A DNA stretch of 64,000 nucleotides from Evernia prunastri (GCA_003184365.1 NKYR01000114.1:62001-126000), one strand, 5' to 3'. Positions 10,499-22,798 are shown, counted from the stretch's first letter. Translations and numbers: made by a program. Notes: a model not told the origin generated them from the sequence alone.

Positions 10499-11487
10499 CC
10501 ATTCTTTGGTGCAGCCCCCACCAAACTTTGGCGGGGTGTCGCGCCTGCGCAGCACAATATTCGGGAGAGACTTGCTTTTGTTCCCACATTGATTGATTTC
10601 GAGGTAGTGCGTCAGGGCGACGACGTGGTGCTCGGGCTACGTCACAAGTAGCTCGAAAGGAGTACAATAGTATCAGATGAAGGGCCCGTATCGCAAATAT
10701 CCATTGCTAAGCTGTAGCAGTAGCATACACCAAAATCGGTAGTGCATGGGAGAGTTCATCCCTTGCTGAAATAGTCAATCAACGGCGCACCATTAGACCG
10801 CCGAACTCGGTGAGAAGACCGAGGTTGAACTCGTTCATGCTGAATTAATTGCAGCAAAACGTTGGGTTAGAGAAGCCTCCCCAGCACCTGAAGGAAATAT
10901 GTGTCGGGAAGCATGTCATCTCCCTTGCAGATACGGTCTGCCCTGCAAATGTTGGCTGTATCGCTGTGCTGTTGAGGAGATACCCATTCCACTCTCTCTT
11001 CTGCATCCGAGATGGCTTTGTAAGGCGCCGGAAGTTGTGGTGGGCTGGCAAATGACATTCGATTCGAACATCACACCGGCTAGTTATGCCTCTCTAACAG
11101 GTACTGTTGATTCTCGGAGGGAGTCCAGAGGTTCTTCGAGCGACAACGATGATCAGGGACCGCCACCGGTGACTACATCGAGGTATAACCGACGGGGACA
11201 GGACATGCTGGAGGCCGGAGCATTTTCAGCCTATCAGTTACATAAGCGGATTCCAGAAAGCCATCGCGCTGAGGAGTACACGAAGGAGGTTACAAAGGCC
11301 ATTGGGAAGGTGAATGCAGCATTTGGACGCAAGTATAATACAAAAGATCCTTTATCACAGTCGTTTACCGTAGCCAAAAAGAGCGATGAGGGTCTGCAGT
11401 ACAAGAAGGGTAACAGAAGACGTGCACTAACTGGGCGTGAGGCTGCTGATGAAGAAGATCGGACTAAACGTCAACAAAAACGAAAAG
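10499..11487 (+). mobile_element. MULE copy C: internally deleted derivative, left end truncated
   Basis: It matches copy A from 4298 onward, without the inverted end, up to GACCGA (10826). It then jumps to the sequence matching 6305 onward (GTTGAACTCGTTCATG). The deletion removes about 1.7 kb: the start codon, the FAR1-like zinc module and the whole catalytic core. What remains is the SWIM finger and charged tail, still open from 10899 to the N at 11488. No external duplication is visible at 10499. Confidence 0.82.
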
Positions 11488-11488
11488 N

Positions 11489-12248
11489 CAGCACCTGAAG
11501 GAAATATGTGTCGGGAAGCATGTCATCTCCCTTGCAGATACGGTCTGCCCTGCAAATGTTGGCTGTATCGCTGTGCTGTTGAGGAGATACCTATTCCACT
11601 CTCTCTTCTGCATCCGAGATGGCTTTGTAAGGCGCCGGAAGTTGTGGTGGGCTGGCAAATGACATTCGATTCGAACATCACACCGGCTAGTTATGCCTCT
11701 CTAACAGGTACTGTTGATTCTCGGAGGGAGTCCAGTGGTTCTTCGAGCGACAACGATGATCAGGGACCGCCACCGGTGACTACATCGAGGTATAACCGAC
11801 GGGGACAGGACATGCTGGAGGCCGGAGCATTTTCAGCCTATCAGTTCCATAAGCGGATTCCAGAAAGCCATCGCGCTGAGGAGTACACGAAGGAGGTTAC
11901 AAAGGCCATTGAGAAGGTGAATGCAGCATTTGGACGCAAGTATAATACAAAAGATCCTTTATCACAGTCATTTACCGTAGCCAAAAAGAGCGATGAGGGT
12001 CTGCAGTACAAGAAGGGTAACAGAAGACGTGCACTAACTGGGCGTGAGGCTGCTGATGAAGAAGATCGGACTAAACGTCAACAAAAACGAAAAGAGGAAA
12101 ATGAGAAGATCAAGAACGATAGATATGTGGAGCAAATACGCAAGGATCAACAAACCGCCTCCGCTTTTTCGCAGGCAATTTGGCCTGAAGAAGGTGGAGA
12201 GTCTTCCTCTTTGACTTCTTCTTTGACTCAGCGGCGCAAGTCCAGAGG
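11489..12248 (+). pseudogene. MULE transposase fragment (SWIM and charged tail)
   Basis: It starts within the SWIM region (matching 10879 onward), repeating the end of the preceding contig, and runs in one frame to the N at 12249. It reaches further than copy A, into the start of the last segment (SLTQRRKSR). Differences from its neighbours are few. Confidence 0.8.
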
Positions 12249-12249
12249 N

Positions 12250-12564
12250 TATAACCGACGGGGACAGGACATGCTGGAGGCCGGAGCATTTTCAGCCTAT
12301 CAGTTCCATAAGCGGATTCCAGAAAGCCATCGCGCTGAGGAGTACACGAAGGAGGTTACAAAGGCCATTGGGAAGGTGAATGCAGCATTTGGACGCAAGT
12401 ATAATACAAAAGATCCTTTATCACAGTCGTTTACCGTAGCCAAAAAGAGCGATGAGGGTCTGCAGTACAAGAAGGGTAACAGAAGACGTGCACTAACTGG
12501 GCGTGAGGCTGCTGATGAAGAAGATCGGACTAAACGTCAACAAAAACGAAAAGAGGAAAATGAG
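12250..12564 (+). pseudogene. MULE transposase fragment between two Ns
   Basis: This 315-bp piece repeats the stretch from the RYNRRGQDM segment to the KRKEENE segment. It is bounded by Ns on both sides and overlaps both neighbours, which points to an unresolved repeat in the assembly. Confidence 0.75.
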
Positions 12565-12565
12565 N

Positions 12566-13428
12566 TGAGAAGATCAAGAACGATAGATATGTGGAGCAAA
12601 TACGCAAGGATCAACAAACCGCCTCCGCTTTTTCGCAGGCAATTTGGCCTGAAGAAGGTGGAGAGTCTTCCTCTTTGACTTCTTCTTTGACTCAGCGGCG
12701 CAAGTCCAGAGGCCTTGGGAGAGACGATGTGACGGATTTTGACAATCCTTTCTCCGTACACGGTAGCGACAGCGACGTTCAAATTCTGGGGACACAGCCT
12801 ACTCAGAAACCCAGCCGAGTACCTTCGGAAGACCGTATCAACACCCCAAATCCATTGATATCAGAGCCGTCCTTGAATGACTTCATCAATGTCGATGATT
12901 TTGACGATTTTCCCCCTCTTTCACCGTCTCCGCCTGCATCGAGAGCCCCACCTCTTCTAGAATGGCCCGGTCGACGCAGTCAACAGCAAAGACTTGTTCT
13001 ACCAGAAGACCTGGATCCAACACCTTCAGCAATGACTCGGGTCCGGCGAGGTGTAGCCTCCAAGTCTGAAAAGCAGGCTAGATGGGAGTCCCAGCTCCGT
13101 CACGACGAGGAGGATAAGGCGGAGCGAGCGACTGCTAGAGAGGCTGCGGCAGCGAGAAGGAAGGCGAAGTCTATGAAGCCTAGGGAGGAGGATGTTAGCC
13201 AATTGGCTGATCATTTGTTAAGTTCTTCGCTGTAGAGTAGTTAGTGCTGATAATGATCCACCTTCTCAATATTTAGAGATCATTAAGCGATATTTGGCCT
13301 GGTGGGGTACATACTTTAGTATGGTAACCCCACCAAAATTAAGGTACCTCGGCAAGAACGGGAGGCTGATTTTAGCTGCAAATCAGTGACGGGGGACTGT
13401 GGGAGGGGGACTGTCCCGAGTCAAGTGG
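12566..13428 (+). mobile_element. MULE 3' end: transposase C-terminus and right inverted repeat
   Basis: The transposase frame continues to a stop at 13235. This last part is acidic and Ser/Pro-rich (DDFDDFPPLSPSPP), then basic and helical (EKQARWESQLRHDEEDKAE), with no known domain that I recognise. It is the only copy of the C-terminus in the window. About 120 bp of untranslated sequence then leads to the right inverted repeat. Confidence 0.82.
13359..13428 (-). repeat. MULE terminal inverted repeat, right end
   Basis: 13359-13421 is the exact reverse complement of 4204-4266. The outer seven bases (CAAGTGG) pair with CCACTCA at the left ends except for two positions. The following bases (ACCGATTGC) would be the target duplication of this copy, but its left flank is not in the assembly here. 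Confidence 0.9.
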
Positions 13429-14069
13429 ACCGATTGCTACTTACTTTACTGCATTACAACTCCTCTTGCGCTTGTTGGAGCACGGTAAATGCGCGCCTCG
13501 TGCTCAATCGATGACCCTCGAGCTTCTGAACTCAGGAGCTACTACGAATCTCTTCTGGCTATTCAAGAGAAGTATAAAGAGCGTGTGAAAAGCCACCGCC
13601 GGGCTCTTCTGTACTCTACACATACAGCAATTGGTAGATGGCTAGGAATACTGCTTTGCCTGGATTCTCGCATGCTTTTTTCTCCTCCGGGGCTGAATGA
13701 GAATCTGTTCGATTCTCTGGGGCTTTGAGGGGGTGTTTGGATATAGCAACTGAGACGGATAGATGAATAGGTGAAGGATTGGTATTTGATAGCATCTTAT
13801 TTGCCAAATGTTACTTAGGTTCCAGGATGTTGATGGAATCCAAGCCAGAAATACCGACTCTCGTATGTGAGTTCCCGCGACTACAAATCCTGCTGTATGA
13901 TGTATGGCCAGCATGAGCATTAGTCGGCGAGTCCTGAGCAAGACTAATTGCATAACTCCGCGTCTGTTTGCGAAAAGATCCGGGCTGGCTTTGCCTCCGT
14001 CCACCTCAGATCTACCTCAGATCCATTCATCGATCGATTGTGCACCCCAGAAGAGCCAGCCGTTTTGTA
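13429..14069. other. Intergenic, no supported gene
   Basis: A 79-codon plus-strand frame (13489-13728) has no recognisable motif and no clear promoter. The segment probably holds the 3' UTR of the minus-strand MYND gene and the flank of the MULE. Confidence 0.5.
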
Positions 14070-15232
14070 TCAGCCAAGCGGCGTAAGAGGAGAACTTCGC
14101 ATCCGGCCATCATTGAGCAGGTCGAGCGTCTCTGGGGAAACAATTCCGAGCGCAGAAGTCGTGAACTTCCTGTCCGGAACGTTGAGTGCCAAACCCCCGC
14201 TGTCATTGAAAGTGCCCAGCGATTCCTGCAGAGCCTTGTACCGGTGCATGAGATCGTCGACAGTGGCAAGGAGAGAAGCCTGTCTCTTTTGGAACTCATA
14301 ACCAGGCAAGCGAAATATTTCGTGCGACGAGATGTTGGCCTTCTGCCACCATTCCACAGCATCGTCCATGGTTCCTGCAAATCTCTCTTTGATGCCATGA
14401 ACCCTTTGGTGCTGGTCGCCCGCGTTGTTAGCTCTCGTCTTACAGAACACCCTGGTTTCACCGAATGGCAAGACATCCCTGATGGTTCGCACTCTTGAGG
14501 TGTTGTACAAATGCCAGGGTGTGATGGGCTTGTGCCATCCATACTGAGCTCCAGCCATATCTAAAGCATAACTGTCTCCATTCTTTGTCGTTACACGTAT
14601 GATGGTGTGGGTATAGTCAGTACCGTCGATGATATTATTTCCGTACGTTCTCCTCAAGTGGTGCTTGGCGCCTTTGACGAAGTGGGTTACTTCATCAATC
14701 TCGGTACAGAGACCTATAAACAGTCAGCACTGGCGTCTAGAGCTCGGTCGAGGTACCCCAGTGACAACTTGCCTTTGAGCAAAGCTTTGACAACGTTGTG
14801 CATCAGCGACACAGCAGAACTGCAGCTTTGGTAAGTCAGAAGCGCTTCTTGGTCATGCACGTCTGGAACGATTGCGTGTGGAAACGGCGTCAGTACGCTG
14901 TTAGTCTTTTTGACTCTTGGATATATGAGCCAAGTTGTTCCGATTTTCTCAACTCTCCCGGGGTTCCACATGTAGGTAGTCTTGGTGTAAAGATAGAAAA
15001 TCTGCTGCACCAAATCACCAGCACGGTACAAAGCTTGCCGCGCTTGCGCGGCTTTGCATTGAGCCTTGTGTTCAGTCCAATGTGCCTTTTGACATGCTGG
15101 GCCGCAGTACCATACGCTCGAGACTTGTCCATCGGTGGCGCTGGGCGTTGATCTGCAAGCTTTGCAGGTCTGCGTTGCCTTTTCTTCGCAGTTCAAGCAT
15201 CGCTGCTCGTCACTTTCCAAGTCCGAGGCCAT
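14070..15232 (-). CDS. MYND-type zinc finger protein
   Basis: Two exons, complement(14070-14713, 14773-15232), 367 residues. The N-terminal MYND finger is complete: Cys12, Cys15, Cys23, Cys26, Cys43, Cys47, His55 and Cys59, with the WYC and HW..HK..C spacing. MYND fingers bind proline-rich peptides and occur in transcriptional regulators and methyltransferases. No SET domain is seen; the rest has no domain that I can name. The only in-frame splice solution is a 59-bp GC-AG intron (14714-14772) with donor GCAAGT, branch CTGAC and acceptor TATAG. An upstream in-frame ATG at 15304 would add 24 residues. Confidence 0.82.
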
Positions 15233-15903
15233 GCTGGTTAATGTCGATTGAGAGTGAAGACAGGAGATTCCAGAAGGGTTTAGATGTGTGCGACTAGGAG
15301 TCAAAGAGTAAAGGATGGACGCCTAAAGACGGATGTATTTGCTCGGTAATAAGGTTCGGTAGCTCAGGAGAGTGAGGTGATGCAGAGTCCAAGAGAGATG
15401 AGGGGGCGAGTGAAGACGGATGAGGCCTGACCGCACGATAATGAAGTATGCTCGCTGAGTCGTTTGATGAACGGAGTGAGAGAATGGTAAGTGACCAAAG
15501 GTAGATGAAGTATGATAAATCGTTGTCAGAGCTCGATTATTGGGTGCACTGAGGTTATGTGGAGTTCAAAGTAGAAGTGTGAGCGATTGGTAATTGGTCC
15601 CTCAATACTGAGGTCAATGGTTGAGAGAAAAGAGGTGATGAATTATCAGCTTCTATGTGTTTTAAAGTTTTGCTTTCAATGACTGGTAAGGTGAAATATG
15701 AGAGCGGCGTTAAATCCTTGAATAAATCGAGGCTAAGCCTAGAAGTGCAGATAGATTGAGCAAACTCACCGAAGGTGCCCTATTCCCCGCTTCTTGTTTG
15801 AACATGTCATCTAGATTACCTGTGCCACCTTCACATGTTACAGAATCTACGACCCCAGCCCCTTCTATTGTCACGTCATTCCTAATGCTCGGTGAACTAC
15901 TTC
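15233..15903. other. Intergenic between MYND gene and DGAT1 gene
   Basis: It holds the promoter of the MYND gene and the 3' end of the acyltransferase gene, both on the minus strand. AG-rich stretches occur; no open frame or RNA gene is supported. Confidence 0.5.
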
Positions 15904-17678
15904 TCACATCACGGATTTTTGATATTTGCTCACACTACCATACTTGGCTTGCCATGCAAAAAAGTACAACAACGCTGCCAGCGGCTGACCCACGAGACAG
16001 AAGCTTATCCAAAAGATACAATTACCTAGTACCTTTCCGTTGATACCTTCCATTCTCTCCAGCGGCAATGTGAAGAAGATCATCGGTATCTGCACGATCA
16101 TCCCAATGAACGCAACACCTTAGAAGAAATCTTGGTTAGCTTCCAGCTTTGGCCGTAGACGACATTGCAAAAGAATATGAGAATTCAGCGTACCAAGAAT
16201 GTTGTGCGTTGGGACCCCCACCAGCAGTTCGTGCAATACCCCACTGAACACAAAAACCCATGCGCTCGCCGCGTTCGAACTCCACCCCCTTCCAACTAAC
16301 GGCGCGTAGATATGTCTCTTCATAAAATGATAAACAGGCTTATTCCAGGTCCTCCAATACGTGCCGACGCTCGGACTATTCCACCACTCCGTGTAAAATT
16401 CCCGGTCGCCAAACCTCATGATTTCGGCCAGTGCGTTGAGCGCAGATTGGAAAACGGCGAAGAAGCCAGCCAGCCAGATAACTAGGCTGATAGTGGAAAG
16501 CTTCATTAAGCGCTCAAGTATGGAAGGGAGGTCTAGAGAAGCAATCTTGAAAAGAGAGTTGTGGAGGAGAGGAGCCGCGTACTGGGCGGATGCGAGCCAG
16601 ATAAAAATACTGAGGCTGGAAGCTTCGGCGAGGCGCTTTGCAATGAATGACCAGCGGATGGTAGATGTGCGGGGATACACTGGCTGATAGACTAGGGTGG
16701 GTGCCCACCAGAAGAAAGAGAGGTTGCCAAGGGTAATGTTCCTTGGATACGGACAGGCCAAGTAGAACTCTGGGATCGAAGATACGTGATCGGACTTCAA
16801 GAGGGCATGGCGTAGGTCACGGTTAGTAAAGGCGTACGAACAGATCTTGAGCCAGACAATAATTGCATGTACTTCTGAAATGGTGCCGATGAGAGGATGA
16901 TGGATCAGGTTATACACCGTAAGACTTGTGACGAGGAGGGAGAGAGTGGCATTGATCCCGTGAGCCCAAGCAATGGTAAGCCATGTCGTTCGGAAGCTTT
17001 TAGCGGCCTGTGCACTGTTGGGACGGTTCTCCGAGTCCCTTTTGACGCGACCAATGGCACCTTTGGCTTGGTGCGCGGCGGCGAGTTCGATAATGTAGGC
17101 GACGAAGAGATGGCAAGGAACAAGCAGGTAGAGAACAAGACCGAGGAGAATGTCTTGCCGGCGGTAATCGTGGCAGCTTATACAAATGAGAACTCCGTAC
17201 TGGGGATCCTGTCAGGGTCGCATCAATCAAAGCATAGCTGTAGTCTCTCGTACCTTCATGAAATTCTCAACAACCAGTCTTAGGTTCATTACGACTGTAC
17301 GAGCTCCTGGTTAGTCTTAGGGGATACTTACGACAAGGTCGCAACGTTCAAGCACGTACTCAATACAATAACCATTAGGTTTCTAAATCCGAGGAAACTG
17401 GGTGTCTGCTCAGTATCGCGGCTTAAGCAAGAGGTGCGAACTCTCGAGTGAACTGCAGCAATGTGCCGGTACTTAGACGAAATGTTCCTTCCATTGGTGC
17501 CAGCAGCAGCTCCATCAGCATGAGTTGGCTTGCTTAGAACATTATTCCCATTGGCATGAGCCGGAGTTGCATCGGGGCTCGCTATCTCCGGCGGGCTCAA
17601 CGTGCGAACAATTGTTGCCATTGAAGCAATTGCTTCCTCGCGCTCGGAGAAATGAGGCTCTTTCTCTGAAGGATCCAT
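15904..17678 (-). CDS. Diacylglycerol/sterol O-acyltransferase, DGAT1 type (MBOAT)
   Basis: Four exons, complement(15904-16118, 16194-17199, 17254-17294, 17360-17678), 526 residues, the usual family length. It makes triacylglycerol from diacylglycerol and acyl-CoA in the ER membrane; a sterol acyltransferase role is the nearest alternative. The N-terminus is Ser/Ala-rich and soluble. The core is multi-pass, with the family motif FYTEWWNS at about residue 388 and the catalytic His of GVLHELLVG at about residue 443. The C-terminus CLVGQPLAALLY is typical. All three introns are GT-AG and frame-exact. It shares a 286-bp divergent promoter region with the Pfs2 gene. Confidence 0.92.
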
Positions 17679-17964
17679 TGCCGGAACAAGAGATCTGGAG
17701 GGGAAACTCCAATTGGAGTTGAGCTATATCAACACAAGCATTTTTGGGGCAGAGCTTCTAATACGACAGACGATGGAAACGTCTGATATTAGGGTAGTAG
17801 GATATTTGGGGACTACCATGTACAACATTTTTCCGGTTGGGGCAACTTAGGCACGTCACTTGCAGATCTCCCGAATTTCGGCATGTGCGCGCTTGACGCG
17901 TCAAATCAAGCTTTCAGCTGCTCAAAGAGCTGCCTTCCGCCATGATATTACATGCAGGGTGACC
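17679..17964. promoter_or_regulatory. Divergent promoter between DGAT1 and PFS2
   Basis: The two start codons face away from each other, 286 bp apart. No perfect TATA box is seen; the region must carry both promoters and 5' UTRs. Confidence 0.55.
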
Positions 17965-20036
17965 ATGGACAGGGAATATCAGAGCAGCGGCTATGGAGGC
18001 GGAGGTGGAGGCGGAGGAGGAGGTGGATATGACGGTCCTCATCGTCGGCATTTTGGCAGAAGTCAGTGAATCACCTATTGACCACCCTTTGCCTCAAGGG
18101 CCCATATGGAAGCTCATATGACACACTACAATTACATGCGCTGACTCCAGAACAGGGCCTGTCACTGACTATACCTCGTCAATGATACAATGGATGCGAC
18201 ATCGGCAACCACGATACAGGGGAGGAGGGCGCATGGAGATGGAGAGGCCCAGCCCAAGCTACATCGTCGATGTATGTAGCTCCACAAGAATTCAAGCTTC
18301 GGCCTTGTTGACTCTTCCCGTTGGGTAGATGCTCCCGCCTTCTGCAAGGCCAAAAAATGCCGCGGATTCCATACCTGCGAAACTCCTACACTCGTCACTG
18401 AACAAAGTCAAGCATCCAATAAATGTCGTGAAATGGACACCTGAAGGCCGACGACTGCTGACAGGCTCGAGTATTGGAGAGTTTACATTGTGGAATGGTA
18501 TGGGCTTTAATTTCGAAACCATCTCACAAGTAAGTAATGTTCCATCTGGTGATGTGGTAGGTCTGATTGATTTTCTCGACCTAGGCTCATGACAGCGCCG
18601 TGCGAGCGGCGGCATGGTCACACGGTGAAGATTGGCTGATTTCGTCAGAGCAACATGGCATTGTAAAGTACTGGCAACCTACATTCAACAATGTCAAAGT
18701 AGTTCAAGCCCACGGTTTCAATGACGCCGTTCGTGATCTCGCATTCTCACCCAATGACAGCAAATTCGTGACCGCCTCCGATGACAAAACGCTCAAGATC
18801 TTCGATTTTGCTGGAGGTAGCGAAGAGTCTGTGCTTACTGGCCACAGTTGGGACGCCAAGACCGTAGACTGGCATCCTTCCAAGGGCCTGCTCGTCTCAG
18901 GATCTAAGGATCATGATGTGAAACTGTGGGACCCTCGCACTGGCAGATGCCTCACCACGCTTCATGGACATAAGAACACTATCTCGAAGACCAAGTTCGA
19001 GCCGAACAGAGGGCAGTTGCTTGCTACGGCGGCGCAGGATCAGACAGCCCGTATCTTTGACCTACGAATGATGAGAGACATCTGCCTTCTGCGGGGAAAC
19101 CAGGATAAAATCGCGACTTTAACCTGGCACCCTATTCACAGTTCATTGCTATCCACTGGTGGCGCTGATGGTAGCATATGTCACTTTCTGCTCGATGAAC
19201 CAAATACACCACCGGGAACGGCGACATCGACGTCTCTACCTCCGTACGATAGTGCGGATCCAGCTAGCGCACCTGCGCAAACGATATTTCCGGCCCACAC
19301 GATCAGATACGCGCACGACTTCGCGGTCTGGTCCATCGATTGGCATCCCTTAGGCCATATCCTGGCCTCAGGGTCGAATGACCGTGCCACACGTTTCTGG
19401 ACACGTCCAAGGCCGGGAGAAACAGACTGCTTCAGCGACAAATACCACCTAGGCGATGCGGCGGCAGAAATGCAGGGTACATGGGACAGACGTGGCGGAC
19501 GAAAGGTGATGCGCGAAGACGAAGAGCAGGAGTTGGAAGACGAGGCGGACGGACTGCAGGACCAAAAGATGCCTGTCAAGCAGCCTATCTTGCCCGGTAT
19601 CCCAGGCCTGAACCTGCCTACTAATGGTACAAGCGACGCACCTCCGGTCCGAAGATACCCCAACATACCGAACATACCGCCCCCGCCTCCGAATCTTCCC
19701 AATGGCCTCGCAGGTATGGACCCGGAACAGTTCAAAGCCATGCTTGCGAGCGGAAATCTACCTCCTCCGCCTCCACAATATGGCGGCGCCCTACCGCCAC
19801 CGCCTCCGAACTTCGACATGTCAAAATTACCTCCCGGTCTACTGCCCCCAGGCTTCCAACCGCCGTCCGGAATGCCGCTTCCCCCTCCCCCTGGTGGCTT
19901 CAGTGGCTTGCCGGGTATTGACGCTGATGGAGCGGGCTCCGGCGCTGGAGGAGTCAGGAGGAGGGGACCGTTACCGAGTCAGGAGCAGAGTCTGATAGAG
20001 GAGCAGAGGAGGGGGAAGTATAGGATTGCTAGGTAG
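17965..20036 (+). CDS. PFS2: Polyadenylation factor subunit Pfs2/WDR33-like
   Basis: Four exons, 17965-18061, 18156-18271, 18329-18529 and 18585-20036, 621 residues. Pfs2 is the WD40 subunit of the cleavage and polyadenylation factor and helps to recognise the poly(A) signal. After a Gly-rich start comes the family N-terminal segment ([10 protein letters not shown] and RPSPSYIVD), then about seven WD repeats (for example [65 protein letters not shown]). The C-terminal 170 residues are Pro/Gly-rich with [15 protein letters not shown] runs. Introns are canonical. The gene converges on the minus-strand gene at 20229. Confidence 0.93.
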
Positions 20037-20228
20037 GAATGTTTGGCGTTTAGATGTAACGCAGTAAACGGATCGAACTTCGAAGGACAGTTCAAGGGGC
20101 CATTGATCTTAGCATCACCTTTCATCGAATAGCAAGCTATCTAGTAATTTGATTCTATCCTCATTTACTCTCAAGATACCAAGCCATCTTCAACCCCAAG
20201 TATTTGGGCCTCTTCCTGATCACCTTGC

Positions 20229-20851
20229 CTAGGCAGCAACCTTTTTCTTCCCTTTCTTCCCCCCTTTCTTCTTCTTCTCTCCCTTCTTTTCTTTCCCACT
20301 CTCACCACCAACACCACACATCTCCCTCGCGAGCTTCAGAATCTCCTCCCCGAACTCCGGATGCTTCCCCTTCTGTCCCGGGTACGTAGACTCGGTCATC
20401 ATATCCAGCGCCCCTTTCATCTGATCCGTGATCAACATGCCCGCATAGACAGACCGGCCGCGCGCGTCGTTCCACTTCTCGTTCTCCTCTTCGGAGAGAT
20501 CTTGCAGGGTAGGGTCAACGTTGTAGAGCATGCCCTGCAAAAACGAACATCGAATTAGCGAACCGCGTTCCTCTTGTGTAAAGCACTGACGTAAAGAGAG
20601 GCGGGCGGGCTACTTACGAGAGTCCTGCCTACGAAATCCCACATGAAGTACACGTTATTCTTGCTCGCGGCGGGCGTCATGTATATCTGTTGGAGATTCG
20701 GCGCCATGGCTGGGTGGTGAGCGAGTTTGTCGAGGAGAGTCCGCAATTGCTCGGCGAGCTCTTTCCATTCGGGTGCAAGGGTCACGGGTGGCAGGGAAAT
20801 GCGGGTGAGGCCGTTCGTGAACTCCTCGCGGGTCGAGGTGTTGGGGTCCAT
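20229..20851 (-). CDS. Conserved-looking protein of unknown function, Lys-rich tail
   Basis: Two exons, complement(20229-20534, 20618-20851), 179 residues, joined by an 83-bp intron (GTAAGT...TTTTTGCAG). I recognise no domain. The body is helical and amphipathic (EWKELAEQLRTLLDKL, then DARGRSVYAGMLITDQMKGALDMM), and the end is a Lys/Gly run. The frame-exact splice and the lack of internal stops support a real gene. A longer upstream frame to 20992 exists without other support. It lies tail to tail with PFS2, 192 bp apart. Confidence 0.7.
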
Positions 20852-21205
20852 GATCTGCGAGTTCGGTCGATGCGCAATCGATGCAGAAGGGTTGGATGAT
20901 AGGTGTTTCAGGTCTGCCTGTGAAGTGACGCACAAGGGGGGAGACCTTGACGCATTGACGTAATTGTTTACGCGTCGTAGACGCGAAGTCACGTGTCGTT
21001 TGCTTGTTTCCCTTCTCCAAACGTCGGAACTTGCTTAAGTATAAGCGGCTTCGAAGATCGTGATGTGAGAGGTGGTGTACTACCAATGCCTCAGCAGCTG
21101 GTCATCTGCCGAGAGCAACGTCCAAAATCATCCTTGGGCAGGATAATCGGTCTCGCCTTGACTGCCGCTCTGAGATTTCTCCGTTGCTCGTGGAGAAACC
21201 TTAAC

Positions 21206-22798
21206 TTACGCGACAACGCTGCGGAAAAAGTAGACATTCCGTGGCTTCCACCTTGCTGAATCAACAGTGACATTGGACTGTGCATTACACGCAGCAATCT
21301 CATCTACAACTTTCGTCTGGACCTGGCCCAAATAACTGCGCAGCTGGTTCTGCCGGTCATTGCCTTGCTTGTCCCAGTACACATCAAAATCCCTGCTTAG
21401 GCATGTCTTAACAGCATCTTCATACCTTACACCAGTATACCTCTTCAAATCCGAGATCGGACCACTCATGACCATCCTCTCAATGAAATGTGGATCCGAC
21501 GTGTGCGTTTGAAGAGAAGGCCGTGAACTGCCGGACTGCCTTTGTTGGGCAACGTTCCGCCATAAGCCGATCTCGTACAGCATGACACCTAGATTGTACA
21601 TGTCGAACAATGGCTGGAAAAATCGGGCGTTGGGGTCTTCGTAGTCTGGGCGGCGATAGAGGTCAACCTCTGGGCGAGCTACAAGCTTTTCGGATTCTTC
21701 GCCTAGTTGATTGGGTCGCGAGATGTCGAAACCTATGGAGTTACGGTTTTCGAAGATTAGGCTCATCTCTAGTACTCGGTTTCGGCCAGAATAGGATTAT
21801 CTTGGATTTGATGGTCTTATGGGACCAGCCAATGTTGTGTGGATCGAAGTCTATTGAGAAGAGGGCCTTAGCTAAATCGAGACGTTCTCCCAATTCTGGA
21901 TTATCCCTCGGCTTAATTGCGCGCGTCAAGGCTTGACAGAGTATCACAGGGGTCTGGCTGGCTTCAACATCTTGTGATATACGGAAGGTCTAGCTCGTGA
22001 CGTTGATGTTCTGGTCCAATTAGCCGACACAGTGAAGAACCGAAATGCCTAGCGGTCTCAGGTCCGTAATCAGTATCTTCGTCAACTATTCGGTTCTCCG
22101 CCGGAATGCAGCAGGATTCTCCTGGCGCCAGGTATCGTCCTGCCAGCCACCCCAGTCGACAATGATGCTTTGTTGTCCACAGCACGCCATCGCTCGGACT
22201 TGGTCTATCTAATAGGGTACGCTCTGAAAGTGCACTTGTCCCATCTCGAAACGGAACTCTGAGGTTGAATCGTGGGTTGCAGCATCTGGTTGATGTGGGA
22301 GCTCAGTGTGGTTCCCTTGCTCAATGACGCTGCGTGCGCTCGCCATTCTTCCAGGGTCTTTTTCCTGGAATGAACAATACTTCGACGCATTGACAAATCT
22401 GACAGTCCGCGAGATACGAGTGATCGTACTCGTTGTGTACATCAGTGGAGATTTGACCGCGAGAGTCAGATTCCTGTTTTTCATTAGGTAATTCGGTCTG
22501 TTGCCCATAATTTTCCATATTTTCATTGTGCTCTTGAAAAGTATCCAAGTTTTAGTTGAAGAGCCTCCAGAGCCCCCAATTATTCAAAGACATTTTGACC
22601 CTGTCCTGATCATGTTTTGGTAAAATGTGACTCACCGGGCTCCAACTTACAACGTTCGATCAACACGTCCATTCGCAACTCTTGGTACGTTGACGGAAGA
22701 TGTTTCAACTCCAAATAAAGATTGTAGGCAGCCGTCACTGCCGTATACGTCTGTACGACTGCTGCTATCACCCCAAGTTCCAGCCCTGCTGGGTCCAT
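21206..22798 (-). pseudogene. HeLo (prion-inhibition) domain and kinase-like protein, decayed
   Basis: The N-terminus at ATG 22798 reads MDPAGLELGVIAAVVQT, the hydrophobic start of HeLo/prion-inhibition domains, followed by ELRMDVLIERCKLE. A canonical donor GTGAGT follows. The C-terminal part (21766-21206) looks like the lower lobe of the kinase-like module that follows HeLo in many fungal proteins (ARFFQPLFDMYNLGVMLYEIGLW). Between them, a frame containing SIIVDWGGWQ, LHCVG and LAKALFSI fits the family but has at least four stops in about 100 codons (about 21970-22200). HeLo proteins form membrane pores in regulated cell death. This copy looks dead; exon limits are uncertain. Confidence 0.65.

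Noticed and set aside
19181..19819. 212-codon minus-strand frame in PFS2
   Set aside because: It is antisense to the Pro/Gly-rich Pfs2 tail; its Gly-rich content mirrors CCN codons.
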